Shown: piece after piece, positions 23,301 to 32,927 of the stretch
Layout: each line of letters opens with the position of its first letter
Numbering within the stretch: the first letter of the stretch is position 1
Source: Uloborus plumipes
Lineage: Eukaryota; Arthropoda; Arachnida; Araneae; Uloboridae
DNA length: 64,000 nucleotides
Assembly: GCA_038373865.1 (NCBI GenBank)
Contig: JAXGGA010000073.1
Coordinates: 1 to 64,000, forward strand
Direction: 5' to 3'
Notes under the pieces: model-generated
Seen by the model: only the letters and a program-made list of their open reading frames with translations
The model's database searches: none
What the model was told of the DNA's origin: nothing
Translations under genes and position numbers: made by a program

Positions 23301-26300
23301 CTGAAAAACAAAATATACCTAGGGGAAAATAATCCTCAAATCAATCCCCAGGTGAGACATCATATTAGTATAGCATTAATGATATATTTGGGTGGGGGAA
23401 GGGTTGTACTTTGCCTTGTTATAAGGAAGCCCATTTACCAACTTTAAATAAGTTTACTGTTCATTTTGTATCAAAGAAGCTTTTTTTTAGCATTTTAAAC
23501 AGTTTGGGGGAAAAATGGTTGGATCAGGAAGGAAGGGAGGGGGAGTTGACCAATCTACAAGTTAATGCTAGCTCACTTACCTAGAGTAAAAATAATAGTC
23601 AATTCAATCCCCAGGTTAGACGTCATAATAGTACAGCGTTAATGGTATATTTGGGTGGAGGAGGGTGATACTTCGTCTAGTTATAAGGAAACCCATTTAC
23701 CAACTTTAAATAAGTTTACTATTCATCTTGTATCAAAGAGTTTTTTTTTTTTTTTTCAACATTTTGAACAGTTTTGAATTAAAAAAGAGTGGTTGTGCGG
23801 GGGATGAAGGGAGGAGGGGGTGAACCTGACAAATCTATAAGCTCATGCCAGCTCACTTTAAACATATTCATGTTTGTTTACTACTTTTTAGACCATCACA
23901 AGCAAGATAACTTAATATTTAAATAAATAGAATCTAAAAATTATCATTTTTTTCCTATACAGTTTTATTCAAAAATTCAAAAAAATATGATCCCATTGAG
24001 ATCCCAATCTAAACATTTGTACACACATAGATAAAATACACAAGAATTTTTGAGAATTTTTTGAAAAAAATTCATTATATCTGTACCTCAGAACCAGACT
24101 AACGTAAGTCCATTTTCGTCATTTTTCGGTACAGGGGAAAAACGATTGTCGAATACATCGTTTTTCCCCTCTACTGAAAAATGACGAAAATGGACTTACG
24201 TTAGTCTGGTTCTGAGGTACAGATATGTTTTTTGAGAAATTTAAATTTGAAATTTAAATTTCATTTTTTGAAAAAGAAAATTTTTATCAAATTAGTCATG
24301 TTGCATATCAGATTAAGCGGCAACTAACGTACTTTAAAATGCCATTTACCAAATTGTTCTATCTATATTTGGTGCCGAGTTATGGTCCCTTTTATGTTCC
24401 CTTATCCATGGAAAAACGTGGGTTTTTCCAAAGTTCAAAGTCTCATAAATCAAAAAATAATAGAGATAAAAATCCAAAAATTGATACTTTTGATTACCTC
24501 AAGGGGTACAATTGATGAGCCAAATTTGAAAGAAATACAAAAATGTAAGGTAAAAAACGTTGGATCACTTGATACGGAATGACCCAAAGGCAGATATAAA
24601 AGAAATTAACAGGGCTCGAAAAATCTTTAATATTTTACATGCCCTGCCGGGCATGTTTGTCTAAAAAGTACATGCCCAAATAACATTTTTACCTGCCCAG
24701 TTTTATTTTTGCTGTTTATAAATAAAAACATTTGAATTTGTCGTACAGTGTTAAGACGTTGACTGCCAAGCTACAAAACATACGTAGCATATGAGCTGGG
24801 CTAAATACAATGTACCTGTCAATTAGCTTTACTTTCATCTCCTCGGAAGTCAAATTTCCATATTAATGTCATTGTAAAAGACAAATTGTAATCTGGAGGA
24901 AAACAGCAAATCACATATAAGCTAACTCAAATTCTATTCTGTCAGCTAAAAGGATATACTACAAATTATCATCTCCTACTTGGGCAGTCAACATGTTAAA
25001 CAGACAAAATATTAAATTTGCAGTTTTGTATCTGAATTAAGAATTATTTCAATCTTAACATATATGGTAATTTTTTTCAAAAATACGAAATAACAAAGTT
25101 TAGGAAAGAAATATTTGATCGTAAAATTACATGGCCAGCTGGGCATGTAAGGGTTGAAGATTCATGCCCGATCAGAAATTTTACATGCCCTGGGCATGTC
25201 GGGCAATATAATTTTCGAGCCCTGGAAATTAACTTACCATAGCATATTAGACAAGGCGTACTCGGGATGTTCAACAGTTCAACTTCAGTATTAGTCTTAG
25301 TAACCTACAATAAGCAATTTTTTAGGAATCGGTTTAAACATTATGTTATAAAGAAAGTTGACATTTTCAACAATAAAGATAAACAAGCTGAACATTTGGA
25401 AAATTAAAATAGTCAGTATCTGCAAGAACATTAAAAGTTACCACTTATTTTGGTTTGAATGCCAGATGATGTAAAATCATAAGTTTTAAATTTTTATCCC
25501 AAAATTGTTAGACTTTAACATTTAATTAACCTATTTTTATGATCTTCAAAACTGCTAATAAAAAGTAAGAGACCATTGAGACTTTTAGCCCTAGTTAAGT
25601 ACTATGAATACAATATTTTTTAGAGAATGTGGGTCATTCCAGCGAAAATGGTACAAATCATGCCTAAGACTTTAGACATTTTTATAATCAATTTTAATAA
25701 CTACCACCTATTAAGTGTATTTTTATTGGTTCTCCATTTAATTTCATGCCATCAAGTATCAATTGATTAGGTATAATCCTTTTAGAAAGGACACAAAAAA
25801 AAAATGTCTTTGTCAGGAGGAGAAAATGACGTGTCACAACTTCAAATTGCTAGAATTTTAACTGTGATTTAAAATTAAACTGAAATGTAACAACACAATA
25901 AATTAAACTACACTGCACAAAAGATGCTTCTGACACCATTTCTGCAGATTATTACGCAAATGAAAAAAAAATTCCCCAAAAAACACTATTATTTATCCAT
26001 GTCCCTAGATTTTCTATGTTTCGAATTGTCCACTCTGTCACAAGCCTTTTAGAAATAAAATAGACAATTGCATTCAATCTGATATGTTTTTTTAAAAATA
26101 TAGGTAGTATAACTGCCGTGATTAGCTTGCTACATTGAATTATGTAGTCAACAACTAGGGTGAGCCTAGTTCTTTTCTTATGGTAGTTAATTTGAACTGT
26201 TGGATGTCCACTCTGTTACAGTCGATTTCATGATGAAAAAAATAAATTTTTTCTTGAAATTGCAGACAGACTTACAGTTTAAGGCTGTTTATTCCGCTTT

Positions 26301-27141
26301 ATGCTTGTTCTGTGATTCTAACTTTTCTTTCTGATTATAAAGATATTTTTAAAGGCTTATTTGTCCACTCTGTTACACAAAGTGATCAAAATATTTAAAA
26401 TCCTTTCATAAATGAGTCATGTACTAGTTATTTACACTTTATTATACACAAATAAACGGAAACTTCATGAAAAAAATATGATTAGTTGGTGGAAATTATT
26501 TAAATTGATAATCTTAAGTAAAGAGTTTCAGACATGACTTGTACCATTTTCGCTGGAATAACCCAACAAGAATTTTTTTATCTTTACCAGATCATATCTT
26601 CACATGAAATAAAAAAAACTTTAGAAAAGCATTTATGTATTGTCTGACAATTGTTTTAATTTTATGTTGATTCTCTAATTGAACCAATTATTTCAAAAAA
26701 CCAGACAACAGACATTTTTACTTCCTTTTATGTATAAGGAAGTATTTTCAAAACAGAGTTATTAGTGCGACATGCTTCTTTAGGGGTAAATGCACATTTT
26801 AGCACAGATAGATATCAAAAACCTAGTCTTTATATTTATATATATTTTAATAATTTAGCTTGTTTTTAACTTTCTTTTTAAATGTGCTTTTTAATAACTA
26901 CAGTAGAAGCAATACTCTTTGAAATGCAGTTCACTTTTAAATACAAAAATTTCTGAGATTTGAAGATGTATATATAACATTAATTACTTTCTTTCTCTCT
27001 CATGAAACACTTTGGCTTATTAAAATGTCAAAAACAATAATTCAAATTACTGTATTTCCCTACCTGTGGGTATCTTGAGTTCATAACATTATTCATCCGA
27101 GCGTAATTCCAATTTGCGAAGTCATTGGCATAATTTTTCAT
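20320..27141 (-). CDS. Candidate four-exon minus-strand gene, unrecognised 94-residue product
   Basis: Four minus-strand pieces join in frame. Exon a is 27141-27064 (ATG, donor GTAGGG, phase 0). Exon b is 25304-25238 (acceptor TTGTAG, donor GTAAGT, phase 1; reads VTKTNTEVELLNIPSTPCLI). Exon c is 21201-21149 (acceptor ATCAAG, donor GTAAAA, phase 0; includes QPWLPHFHLTDGIPYS). Exon d is 20406-20320 (acceptor TTTCAG; basic, Ser/Arg-rich tail ending GRVARSL and TGA). A poly(A) signal follows. The product is small, without signal peptide or membrane segment, and I recognise no family. Exon a has no AG acceptor upstream, so it is either the first coding exon or damaged. A hAT MITE sits at intron position +6 after exon b, and the 3-kb palindrome lies between b and c. 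Confidence 0.45.
21557..24585. mobile_element. 3-kb near-palindromic fold-back element
   Basis: The ends GGGTCATTCCACGTCAAGTG and its slightly diverged complement (CACTTGATACGGAATGACCC) border arms of more than 1 kb that read the same on opposite strands. Frames at 21769-21560 (-) and 24382-24582 (+) translate almost identically (MVPFMFPYPWKN...). The mirror continues through AAATTTCAAATTTAAATTT, AGTAGTAAACAAACATGAAT and GGTCGCCCCAAGATCATAGC, with a centre near 22850. The right arm carries a local duplication (23430 against 23690) and a 142-bp hairpin insertion. A possible 4-bp duplication AAAG flanks it. No transposase is seen. The GGGTCATTCC end is shared with the element at 25631. Confidence 0.8.
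24081..24222. mobile_element. 142-bp snap-back hairpin inserted in the palindrome's right arm
   Basis: It runs from CTGTACCTCAGAACCAGACT to its exact complement. The arms are about 66 bp with only about two mismatches around a 10-base loop (TGTCGAATAC). The equivalent place in the left arm of the 3-kb palindrome (near 21922) is uninterrupted, so this is a later insertion; ATAT appears on both sides, consistent with a short target duplication. Confidence 0.85.
24610..25224. mobile_element. hAT MITE (CAGGGCTCGAAAAT ends)
   Basis: The ends CAGGGCTCGAAAAAT and ATTTTCGAGCCCTG are flanked by an exact 8-bp duplication, GAAATTAA (24602-24609, 25225-25232). Subterminal repeats of GGGCATGT/ACATGCCC occur several times at both ends (24638-24676, 25133-25203). 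The 615-bp interior is noncoding. On the minus strand its insertion lies 5 bases beyond the splice donor of candidate exon b. Confidence 0.95.
25631..26564. mobile_element. TIR element with TGTCCACTCTGTTACA iterons
   Basis: Inverted repeats of about 33 bp, GGGTCATTCCAGCGAAAATG at 25631 and CATTTTCGCTGGAATAACCC at 26564, bound 934 bp. The first ten bases equal those of the 3-kb palindrome. Inside, TGTCCACTCTGTYACA occurs three times in direct orientation (26027, 26205, 26362). No clear target duplication and no coding frame, so the superfamily is uncertain. Confidence 0.75.
26719..26760. repeat. Terminal fragment of the ACTTCC repeat family
   Basis: The sequence TTTTTACTTCCTTTTATGTATAAGGAAGTATTTTC matches the end of the larger repeats at 34607-35294 and 56030-56790 and then diverges. 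Confidence 0.5.
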
Positions 27142-27375
27142 TCCATAATTATTAGATTAATTACAAAGATTAAGAAAGAATAAAGAAATAAAATAAGAAT
27201 ATATCATTGAGGCAAATATTTGGCATTATTGTGCTTTAAATCTATTTAAATCCTTTAATTGTGATGAACAACAAACATTATTATGCACAAATAAAATGTA
27301 TCGAACACCTGTAGTGTTGAGTTATTAGGTAATATCAGTGCAACTCTATGAATTGGCTTTGTTATGGTTACTTAC

Positions 27376-27492
27376 CTTTATCAGTCTTTTTCTAACTTGA
27401 GATGAGTTTTCGTGCTTGAATTGGTTTTAAAACACCCTTTAAATCAGTTTCACTAACATAACGTAAGTCTTCTGGATTAGTTACACCTAAAT
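27376..27492 (-). pseudogene. SAM-domain-like exon with in-frame TAG
   Basis: The minus-strand acceptor GTGTAACAG (after 27492) and strong donor AAAG|GTAAGT (27375) bound a 117-base, phase 1-1 exon. It reads LGVTNPEDLRYVSETDLKGV then LKPIQARKLISS, a pattern typical of the second half of a SAM domain (helices 3-5). Codon 33 is TAG (27394-27392) where SAM domains often have Trp, so a TGG-to-TAG change is likely; an alternative donor GTTAGA just before the stop would avoid it. It lies upstream of candidate exon a on the same strand but does not join it by a visible acceptor. Confidence 0.5.
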
Positions 27493-27930
27493 CTGTTACA
27501 CTCCAAAAGAGCACTTAAAAGAACACTTTAGAAAATTGTCTTTTCTAAACACTGCTTGATAAATTTGTAACTGGTGTTCTGATCCAATATTGCCCCAGAT
27601 GCCTTTTATAAGTTATGCCTCAAATCTCTCAAGCTTTCTAATAGTCTAAATATTGGTCCAAATTTGTCACTGTAACAAGAGGTCTCTATAAAGCACATGT
27701 GCAAGATATTGCTTACATTTTCGTTATACTGTTGGCCCCGCTTAATCGGGTAACGGATAAACGAATACCCCGTTTATACGAATAAAATAGTGAAAAGGGG
27801 GCACAACTAAGGCAGCGCAAGCACTGCGACCACAGTTCTATTGTACTATATAAACTGTACCATATATATTGTACTATATACGAATAAAATATCTCAAAAC
27901 CAAATATATATCCCATGTCATAGACGCAAT

Positions 27931-29418
27931 TAGGGATGCACCGAGTAGCATTTTACCGAGTAGCCGAGTACCGAGTACTCGGCCTTTCACTACTCGGCCG
28001 AGTACCAATTGTTTTTTAAAAAATTATTGACATAGAGCGGTACAGGGTTAGAAATCATTACAAAATTTTACTGGTCTTCTCGACCAGTGAACAGGAATAT
28101 ATACTGGTTAACAGACAACATCACTGGTCCACCTTAAATCATTAATCACATTTTTTTTCTTTAAAAAAAATGGTGGTCCTTGGATTGTTTATTATTTTTA
28201 TGGTGATTCGAGGCGAGTTTTACTGGTCTGGAACCAATGGACCAGTAGTAAATTCGAACCCTGACATATGAACTGATCATTAGAATGGACCTCTATATGA
28301 TAGTTCTTAGAACAAAAATCCCACTGAATTTAACTTATGCATTGTTTAAAATATTTTATTTATTTTGTCAAAAATTTTAGAAAGAAGTTATTTTTAAAAT
28401 GAATAAATATAAAGTATCAATTAAGTTGGAATTATATTAATCTCTTATTGATTAGTTCTAATTCTCTAAACTTGTTCGTCAAAAAAGTTCGTCAATTTTC
28501 TGGCAGTGCTTTGATGAAGTCTCAAATGCACAAGAAAATGTCAATAGTGAAAATACCAACACTGAATTCGAATATGAAGAGATGTTAAAGAAAGAGATGG
28601 AGTCTTTCTTTTCTGGAGAATTACTAAATAGAACAAATAGTCCTTTTGCCTGGTGGAAAAAAAATAAAAAAAGTTTCCTATCTTATGCAAACTAGCAAAA
28701 AAGTTTCTTAGTGCACCTTCAACTAGTGTGTACAGCGAGAGGGGTTTTTCCAAGGCAGGTTATATTTGCAGCAGTCTGAGGAATAAGCTTTCACCAGAAA
28801 ATGCTGAAAGATTAGTTTTTTTGCACCATAATTTAAGATAAACAACAATTTCAATTATTAAAATATTTTTCATTAAATATTAGACCATCTTTTTCTCACC
28901 CTAATAAAAATGACTTAATTTTACTTCTCTGTGTTATCACTATGCCACAAGGTTGAATCTGCAAAACCATGATTTTAAAAATTCGTAATCTAAATTTTTA
29001 TTGACTAGAAATATATTGGAATATGATTGAAAGTTTCTTTTTAATGAGTTTATTAATATTCATCTTAAGGAACACTTTGACTGTTCCTGACCAAAGGTAA
29101 GTTCCCCTCCAATATGCGATATGAAAAAGTTAATTACATTTGCATTCTTAGTTAATTTTCATACTGATTTGGTATTATAACTTTTTAAAAACTTATACGT
29201 AGAATTCCGTCATATTTTATAAATATATATTAATTGTAAATGATTGCATTATATATATATTTGCATATTTTTAATTTTTGAAAAATGTGTCTTGAACTAT
29301 TCAATTTTCTACAACTACTCGGTATCGGCCGAGTACCTGATCCAAATTTGGCCGAGTACCGAGTACTCGGCAAATTGGCCGAGTACGGAATATTTACCGA
29401 GTACTCGGTGCATCCCTA
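27931..29418 (+). mobile_element. hAT transposon remnant with CCGAGTACTCGG iterons
   Basis: The termini TAGGGATGCACCGAGTA and TACTCGGTGCATCCCTA are flanked by an exact 8-bp duplication, GACGCAAT (27923-27930, 29419-29426). Both ends carry multiple GCCGAGTAC/CCGAGTACTCGG palindromes. The interior (28460-28841) encodes the C-terminal part of a hAT transposase. At 1488 bp it is an internally deleted copy of an autonomous element. Confidence 0.95.
28460..28841 (+). pseudogene. hAT transposase C-terminus (dimerisation region), frameshifted
   Basis: The first frame reads through MLKKEMESFFSGELLNR to NSPFAWWKKNKK. After a one-base shift in the A-rich run near 28659-28673 it continues FPILCKLAKKFLSAPSTSVY, then SERGFSKAG, RNKLSPENAERLVFLHHNL and stop. 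This is the hallmark hAT dimerisation region (LAKKFLSAPxTSxxSERxFS ... RNxLxPxNAExL). The N-terminal zinc finger and RNase H-fold catalytic parts are missing. Confidence 0.9.
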
Positions 29419-29744
29419 GACGCAATGTTAAAGATCCCCACTTAATTGAATACCCACTTATTCGAATATTTCTTGGAACCGACAGTATTCGTTTAAGCGG
29501 GGCTGACAGTATTTTTAAATTCTGTAATACTTTTAACGCGTCATGCTTCATTAAAAAAAGATAAAAATAAGCAATTGCAGATTTTTTAAACTTTTAGTTA
29601 CAATAATAAACATGAATTACATATTAACTTTAAAGCACTAGTTTTCAACAAACTGTGCTGAAAATAAATGACACAAATCAATTATTTTTTTAAAGTAAAG
29701 GTTATGGTTAGCAAATACTTTGATTCCTTCTTTTTTTCATATAG

Positions 29745-29968
29745 TAGTGTTTCACTTTGATTGCTTTTTAAAACATTTATTTTATAACTCTTTTCAATGT
29801 AAATACTTGAGGCTTAGAAGCATAAAATTGGTAAATTTTAGTTCTTGCATAGATAGTCCTGAGAATTATAAAAATGTTGAATCCTTTTTGGACGATGTAT
29901 TAGAACGAGCGATTCAGCTCAGAGGTTTAAGTAACATTGGCAAATGGGACAAGCATTGGTCGCTATAA
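29745..29968 (+). CDS. Candidate terminal exon, unrecognised protein
   Basis: After a strong acceptor (TTCTTTTTTTCATATAG, ending 29744) the + strand stays open for 74 codons to TAA at 29968. The second half is protein-like: NYKNVESFLDDVLERAIQL followed by GLSNIGKWDKHWSL, probably helical. AATAAA at 30410-30415 would give a 440-base 3' UTR. No upstream exon was found because the preceding 2 kb is transposon. Family unknown; a TE-derived frame is possible. Confidence 0.35.
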
Positions 29969-30355
29969 CAGCAGGGTCACAGGAAATGAGTGATCGTTCT
30001 AAAAAGCATATGTACTGTATCACGGTAAAAGGGGTCCTGATGACATACAATTTTGAAAATGACACAGAAGTAAACTTAAATTAAAACATAGATAAAGAAA
30101 ATTAAGACGATACGATACGTATAACATGCTTTGTTTCACTGACCTTTCAAATCAACAAATTATGAGGCTAGTCCTTAGACTTTTATGCAAATAGATATGT
30201 GAAGGGATTTTTAAAAATTAAATATCATGAGAGCACTTTAGATTTTTTTCTTTTTTTTACAGAGAAGACATTTAAATTAATTTTTAAAAAGTATTATTTG
30301 ACATTCACCTTCATCGATAACCAAAGTTATAGCAATGATAAGTCATGTGTATTGT

Positions 30356-31886
30356 GGGCGATTCTCTGTAAACTGGTAATTAGCTGTCCGGACTGAGTAT
30401 TTTAAAAATAATAAAGTGTAATAAAATAATTATCACTCTTAATACAAGTAAAGCATTAACACTTTGTGGCCCAATTGTATTTGAAGTGATAACAATTTAA
30501 TTTTTTTTTCTAGAAATTATCTAAGCGCCAAAAACACAGTCCCCTGGCTGTCCCAATCCCATAGTCTAACTGTTAAAGATAGTATTTCAAAAAACCTATT
30601 AACATTACATAAATTTTGCAATTAATATCTAAAAATAGAACAGTGAAGCTATATTTTTCTTATGAAATATGGTATAATTACGTATTTCTAAAACTTAAAA
30701 TTGTCATGTAAATTCTGTCCAGAGTTTTTTCAAACAATCCCCTGCAACAAATTCAAAGCTGTAATACGAAAAATCTATAACTTTTGCAAATTCTTTTTGG
30801 CATGAAGTTTAAAGTAATCAGTGTGAATTTGCCGAAATCGCCGAGAACGGTGTTGAAACGCTACTTTGCTTAGTTTGAGAACCACATTTGTGATGAAAGT
30901 ATGGATCAGGGTCGTTGCGAAAACAGTCCTCTGGAAAGTGATTTTATTAAGGTCAATTAATTTAATTATAAAACATATTAGTAGTTATGTCTACGATTTG
31001 TGCCTAAATTTGTAGGTAGTCTCGTAACTAATTATGTTCCAATAGTTTTGCAGATATTACGCAACAAAGAGCAAAAACAGTCCCCTGCCTAGTATACTAG
31101 GCGGGGACTTACCCCCTATCATGATTTATCAGAAAAACACAAACTTCAATTGGCCCTCTTTCAAGCCAAAGTAATAGATTCATTTTCTAAGCAATAGTAT
31201 TATAATTATACGAACATTTCAAAAAACCGTGCCCGGACCAGTGGTCGGAAGTAGCGCGCTACAAGTAGCGAAACTACTGTAGTAGCTACATTTTTTAGTA
31301 GTTTGTAGTGTAGCGCACTACTTTTTAAAAAAAGTAGCGTAGTGAGTAGCGCGATACAAAAAAATAGTAGTTTGTAGCGATTTCTGAAAACTACTTTTAA
31401 ATTAAAAAAAATAAATAAATAAATGAAAAAAATTAAAAAAAAAAGAGAACGAAGGAAAAAAACAGGGTTTTTCTTGTGGCGAATATTCGTAAAAATTGTA
31501 AAAATATCTAAAAAATGAAATTTTAGCAAAAAAAAAGGAACAAAAAGGAAAAGTAATAAATAAATTCAAAGACAATTCCTATTTCTATTTCATATTCGAA
31601 TGAGGTAATTTTTTATTCTAAACCACTTTTCGAATTTTTTCGGTCGATCTTCTAACGGTGTATTCTTGTTATTTATTTATTTATTTTTTTAAGTAGCGAA
31701 GTAGCAACTACATTTCAAAAGTAGTGTAGCTCGCTACATTTAAAAAAAAGTAGTTGTAGCTGTAGTTAACTACATTTATAAGAAAGTAGTTGTAGTTGTA
31801 GTTCGCTACGAAAAATATGTAGTTTTTCCAACCACTGGCCCGGACAGATTTCGTGTGAAAAATGACGAGTTTACAGAGAATCGCCC
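30356..31886. mobile_element. TIR element interrupted by a hAT MITE
   Basis: Inverted repeats GGGCGATTCTCTGTAAACT (30356) and AGTTTACAGAGAATCGCCC (31886) bound the region; TGTCCGG also recurs near both ends. Internal motifs AACAGTCCCCTG/ACAGTCCCCTGG recur at 30536, 30738 (partial), 30922 (partial) and 31074. The MITE at 31239-31837 landed inside the right inverted repeat. Target duplications are not clear, and no transposase is visible. Confidence 0.55.
31239..31837. mobile_element. hAT MITE (GTAG/CTAC family), copy 2, intact
   Basis: The ends CAGTGGTCGGAAGTAGC and CTACATATTTTT... (reverse) closing in CCAACCACTG are flanked by an exact 8-bp duplication, GCCCGGAC (31231-31238, 31838-31845). 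Both halves are dominated by GTAG/CTAC-containing repeats (GTAGCGCGCTAC, AGTTGTAGTTGTAG). At 599 bp it is noncoding and closely related to 2054-3150 and 54381-55176. Confidence 0.95.
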
Positions 31887-32026
31887 TTGTATTATTATTC
31901 TTGTTATTAAATGTTTTTTTAAATCAGCAGAACATGGAATGTTTACATTTCATATAAAATAATCGGAAAATTATCAACTAAAACTTAAACAACAATTAAT
32001 TTGATGTTAAAAATGCTTTCACTTAC

Positions 32027-32064
32027 GGCAACTCAGCTACAGGTTTCATCAAAACATCCGCCAT
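32027..32064 (-). CDS. Candidate first coding exon, minus strand
   Basis: On the minus strand AACAATGGCGGATG gives a start in strong context, overlapping a YY1-like ATGGCGG motif often found at transcription starts. It is followed by 12 open codons (MADVLMKPVAEL plus CC, phase 2) and a consensus donor GTAAGTGA. The surrounding 32030-32160 is richer in CG than its flanks, as expected for a promoter. I could not find its second exon. It may belong to the minus-strand gene at 27141-20320, or to a longer gene sharing that region. Confidence 0.45.
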
Positions 32065-32189
32065 TGTTTCGAATCCAACGATGGGTCACGTGGTTAAAAT
32101 CGACCAATCGAGCTTCGCGGTGAAGAAACCGTTAACAGTTAATGCGCTTATAACCGGCTGCGGAGATTAAAAAAACAGAGAAATCCTGT

Positions 32190-32276
32190 ATTTTATCTAG
32201 TTTCATCACAAACAGATTTTTTCTGTAAAAAATATGGATAATTTCTTCAAAATTTACAGTTTTTTTTTACAGTGTA
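32190..32276. repeat. End fragment of the CACTGTAAAAAAA MITE family
   Basis: The sequence AATTTACAGTTTTTTTTTACAGTG matches the right terminus of the 19224-19613 family. The 651-bp fold-back element begins at the TA immediately after it. Confidence 0.5.
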
Positions 32277-32927
32277 CAGGGTGTCCACTCCTATCGTGGA
32301 CCAATAGCTAATTTCTTAACCGTTAGAGATAAGCATATAGTTCATTTGGGAAAAAATCTCTAAATTACGAAAGGAATTTTGGCTCTATTCAATGTTTTTC
32401 AAAAAATCAAATTTTGAAAGAGTTACGAAATTTAGATTTTTATACAGCCTTCCAATCCTATCAATCATATTTAGTAAAACATTCTTGACACTGTAACGTT
32501 TAAAACTAAAAAAAAATCACTGTTCTACGACAAAAATTGACCGAGTTATGACGTTTTGAAAAATCAAGATTTTGCATTATTTCATGACGTCATCGAGAGA
32601 TCGCTAAAGGGACCGTATGCGAAATCCTTCAAAATCTTGATTTTTCAAAACGTCATAACTCGGTCAATTTTTGTGGTAGAAGAGTGATTTTTTTTTAGTT
32701 TTAAACATTACAGTTTCAAGAATGTTTTACTAAATATGATTGATAGGACTGGGGGGCTGTATAAAAATTTAAATTTCGTAACTTTTTCAAAATTTGATTT
32801 TTTGAAAAACATTGAATAGACCCAAAATTCCTTTCGTAATTTAGAGATTTTTTCCCAAATAAACTATATGCTTATCTCTAACGGTTAAGAAATTAGCTAT
32901 TGGTCCACGATAGGAGTGGACACCCTG
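32277..32927. mobile_element. Fold-back Tc1/mariner-type MITE, copy 2
   Basis: The same 651-bp length and the same CAGGGTGTCCACTCCTATCG ends as 16460-17110, flanked by TA (32275-76, 32928-29). The unique loop (GACGTCATCGAGAGATCGCT) is the reverse complement of copy 1, so the two copies are in opposite orientation. The arms are highly similar, suggesting recent activity. Confidence 0.93.

Larger units (their letters stand above)
27729..29509. mobile_element. pogo/Tigger-like MITE split by a hAT element
   Basis: The ends CTGTTGGCCCCGCTTAA and TTAAGCGGGGCTGACAG are inverted repeats flanked by TA (27727-28, 29510-11). CCCCGCTTA-type tips with TA duplication are typical of pogo/Tigger MITEs. Removing the inner hAT (27931-29418) and its duplication leaves about 285 bp of noncoding sequence with GAATA/TATTC-rich arms. 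Confidence 0.85.

Noticed and set aside
21560..24582. Mirror-image frames starting MVPFMFPYPWKN on both strands
   Set aside because: They are the two arms of the fold-back element. No transposase motif is seen and neither extends to a domain.
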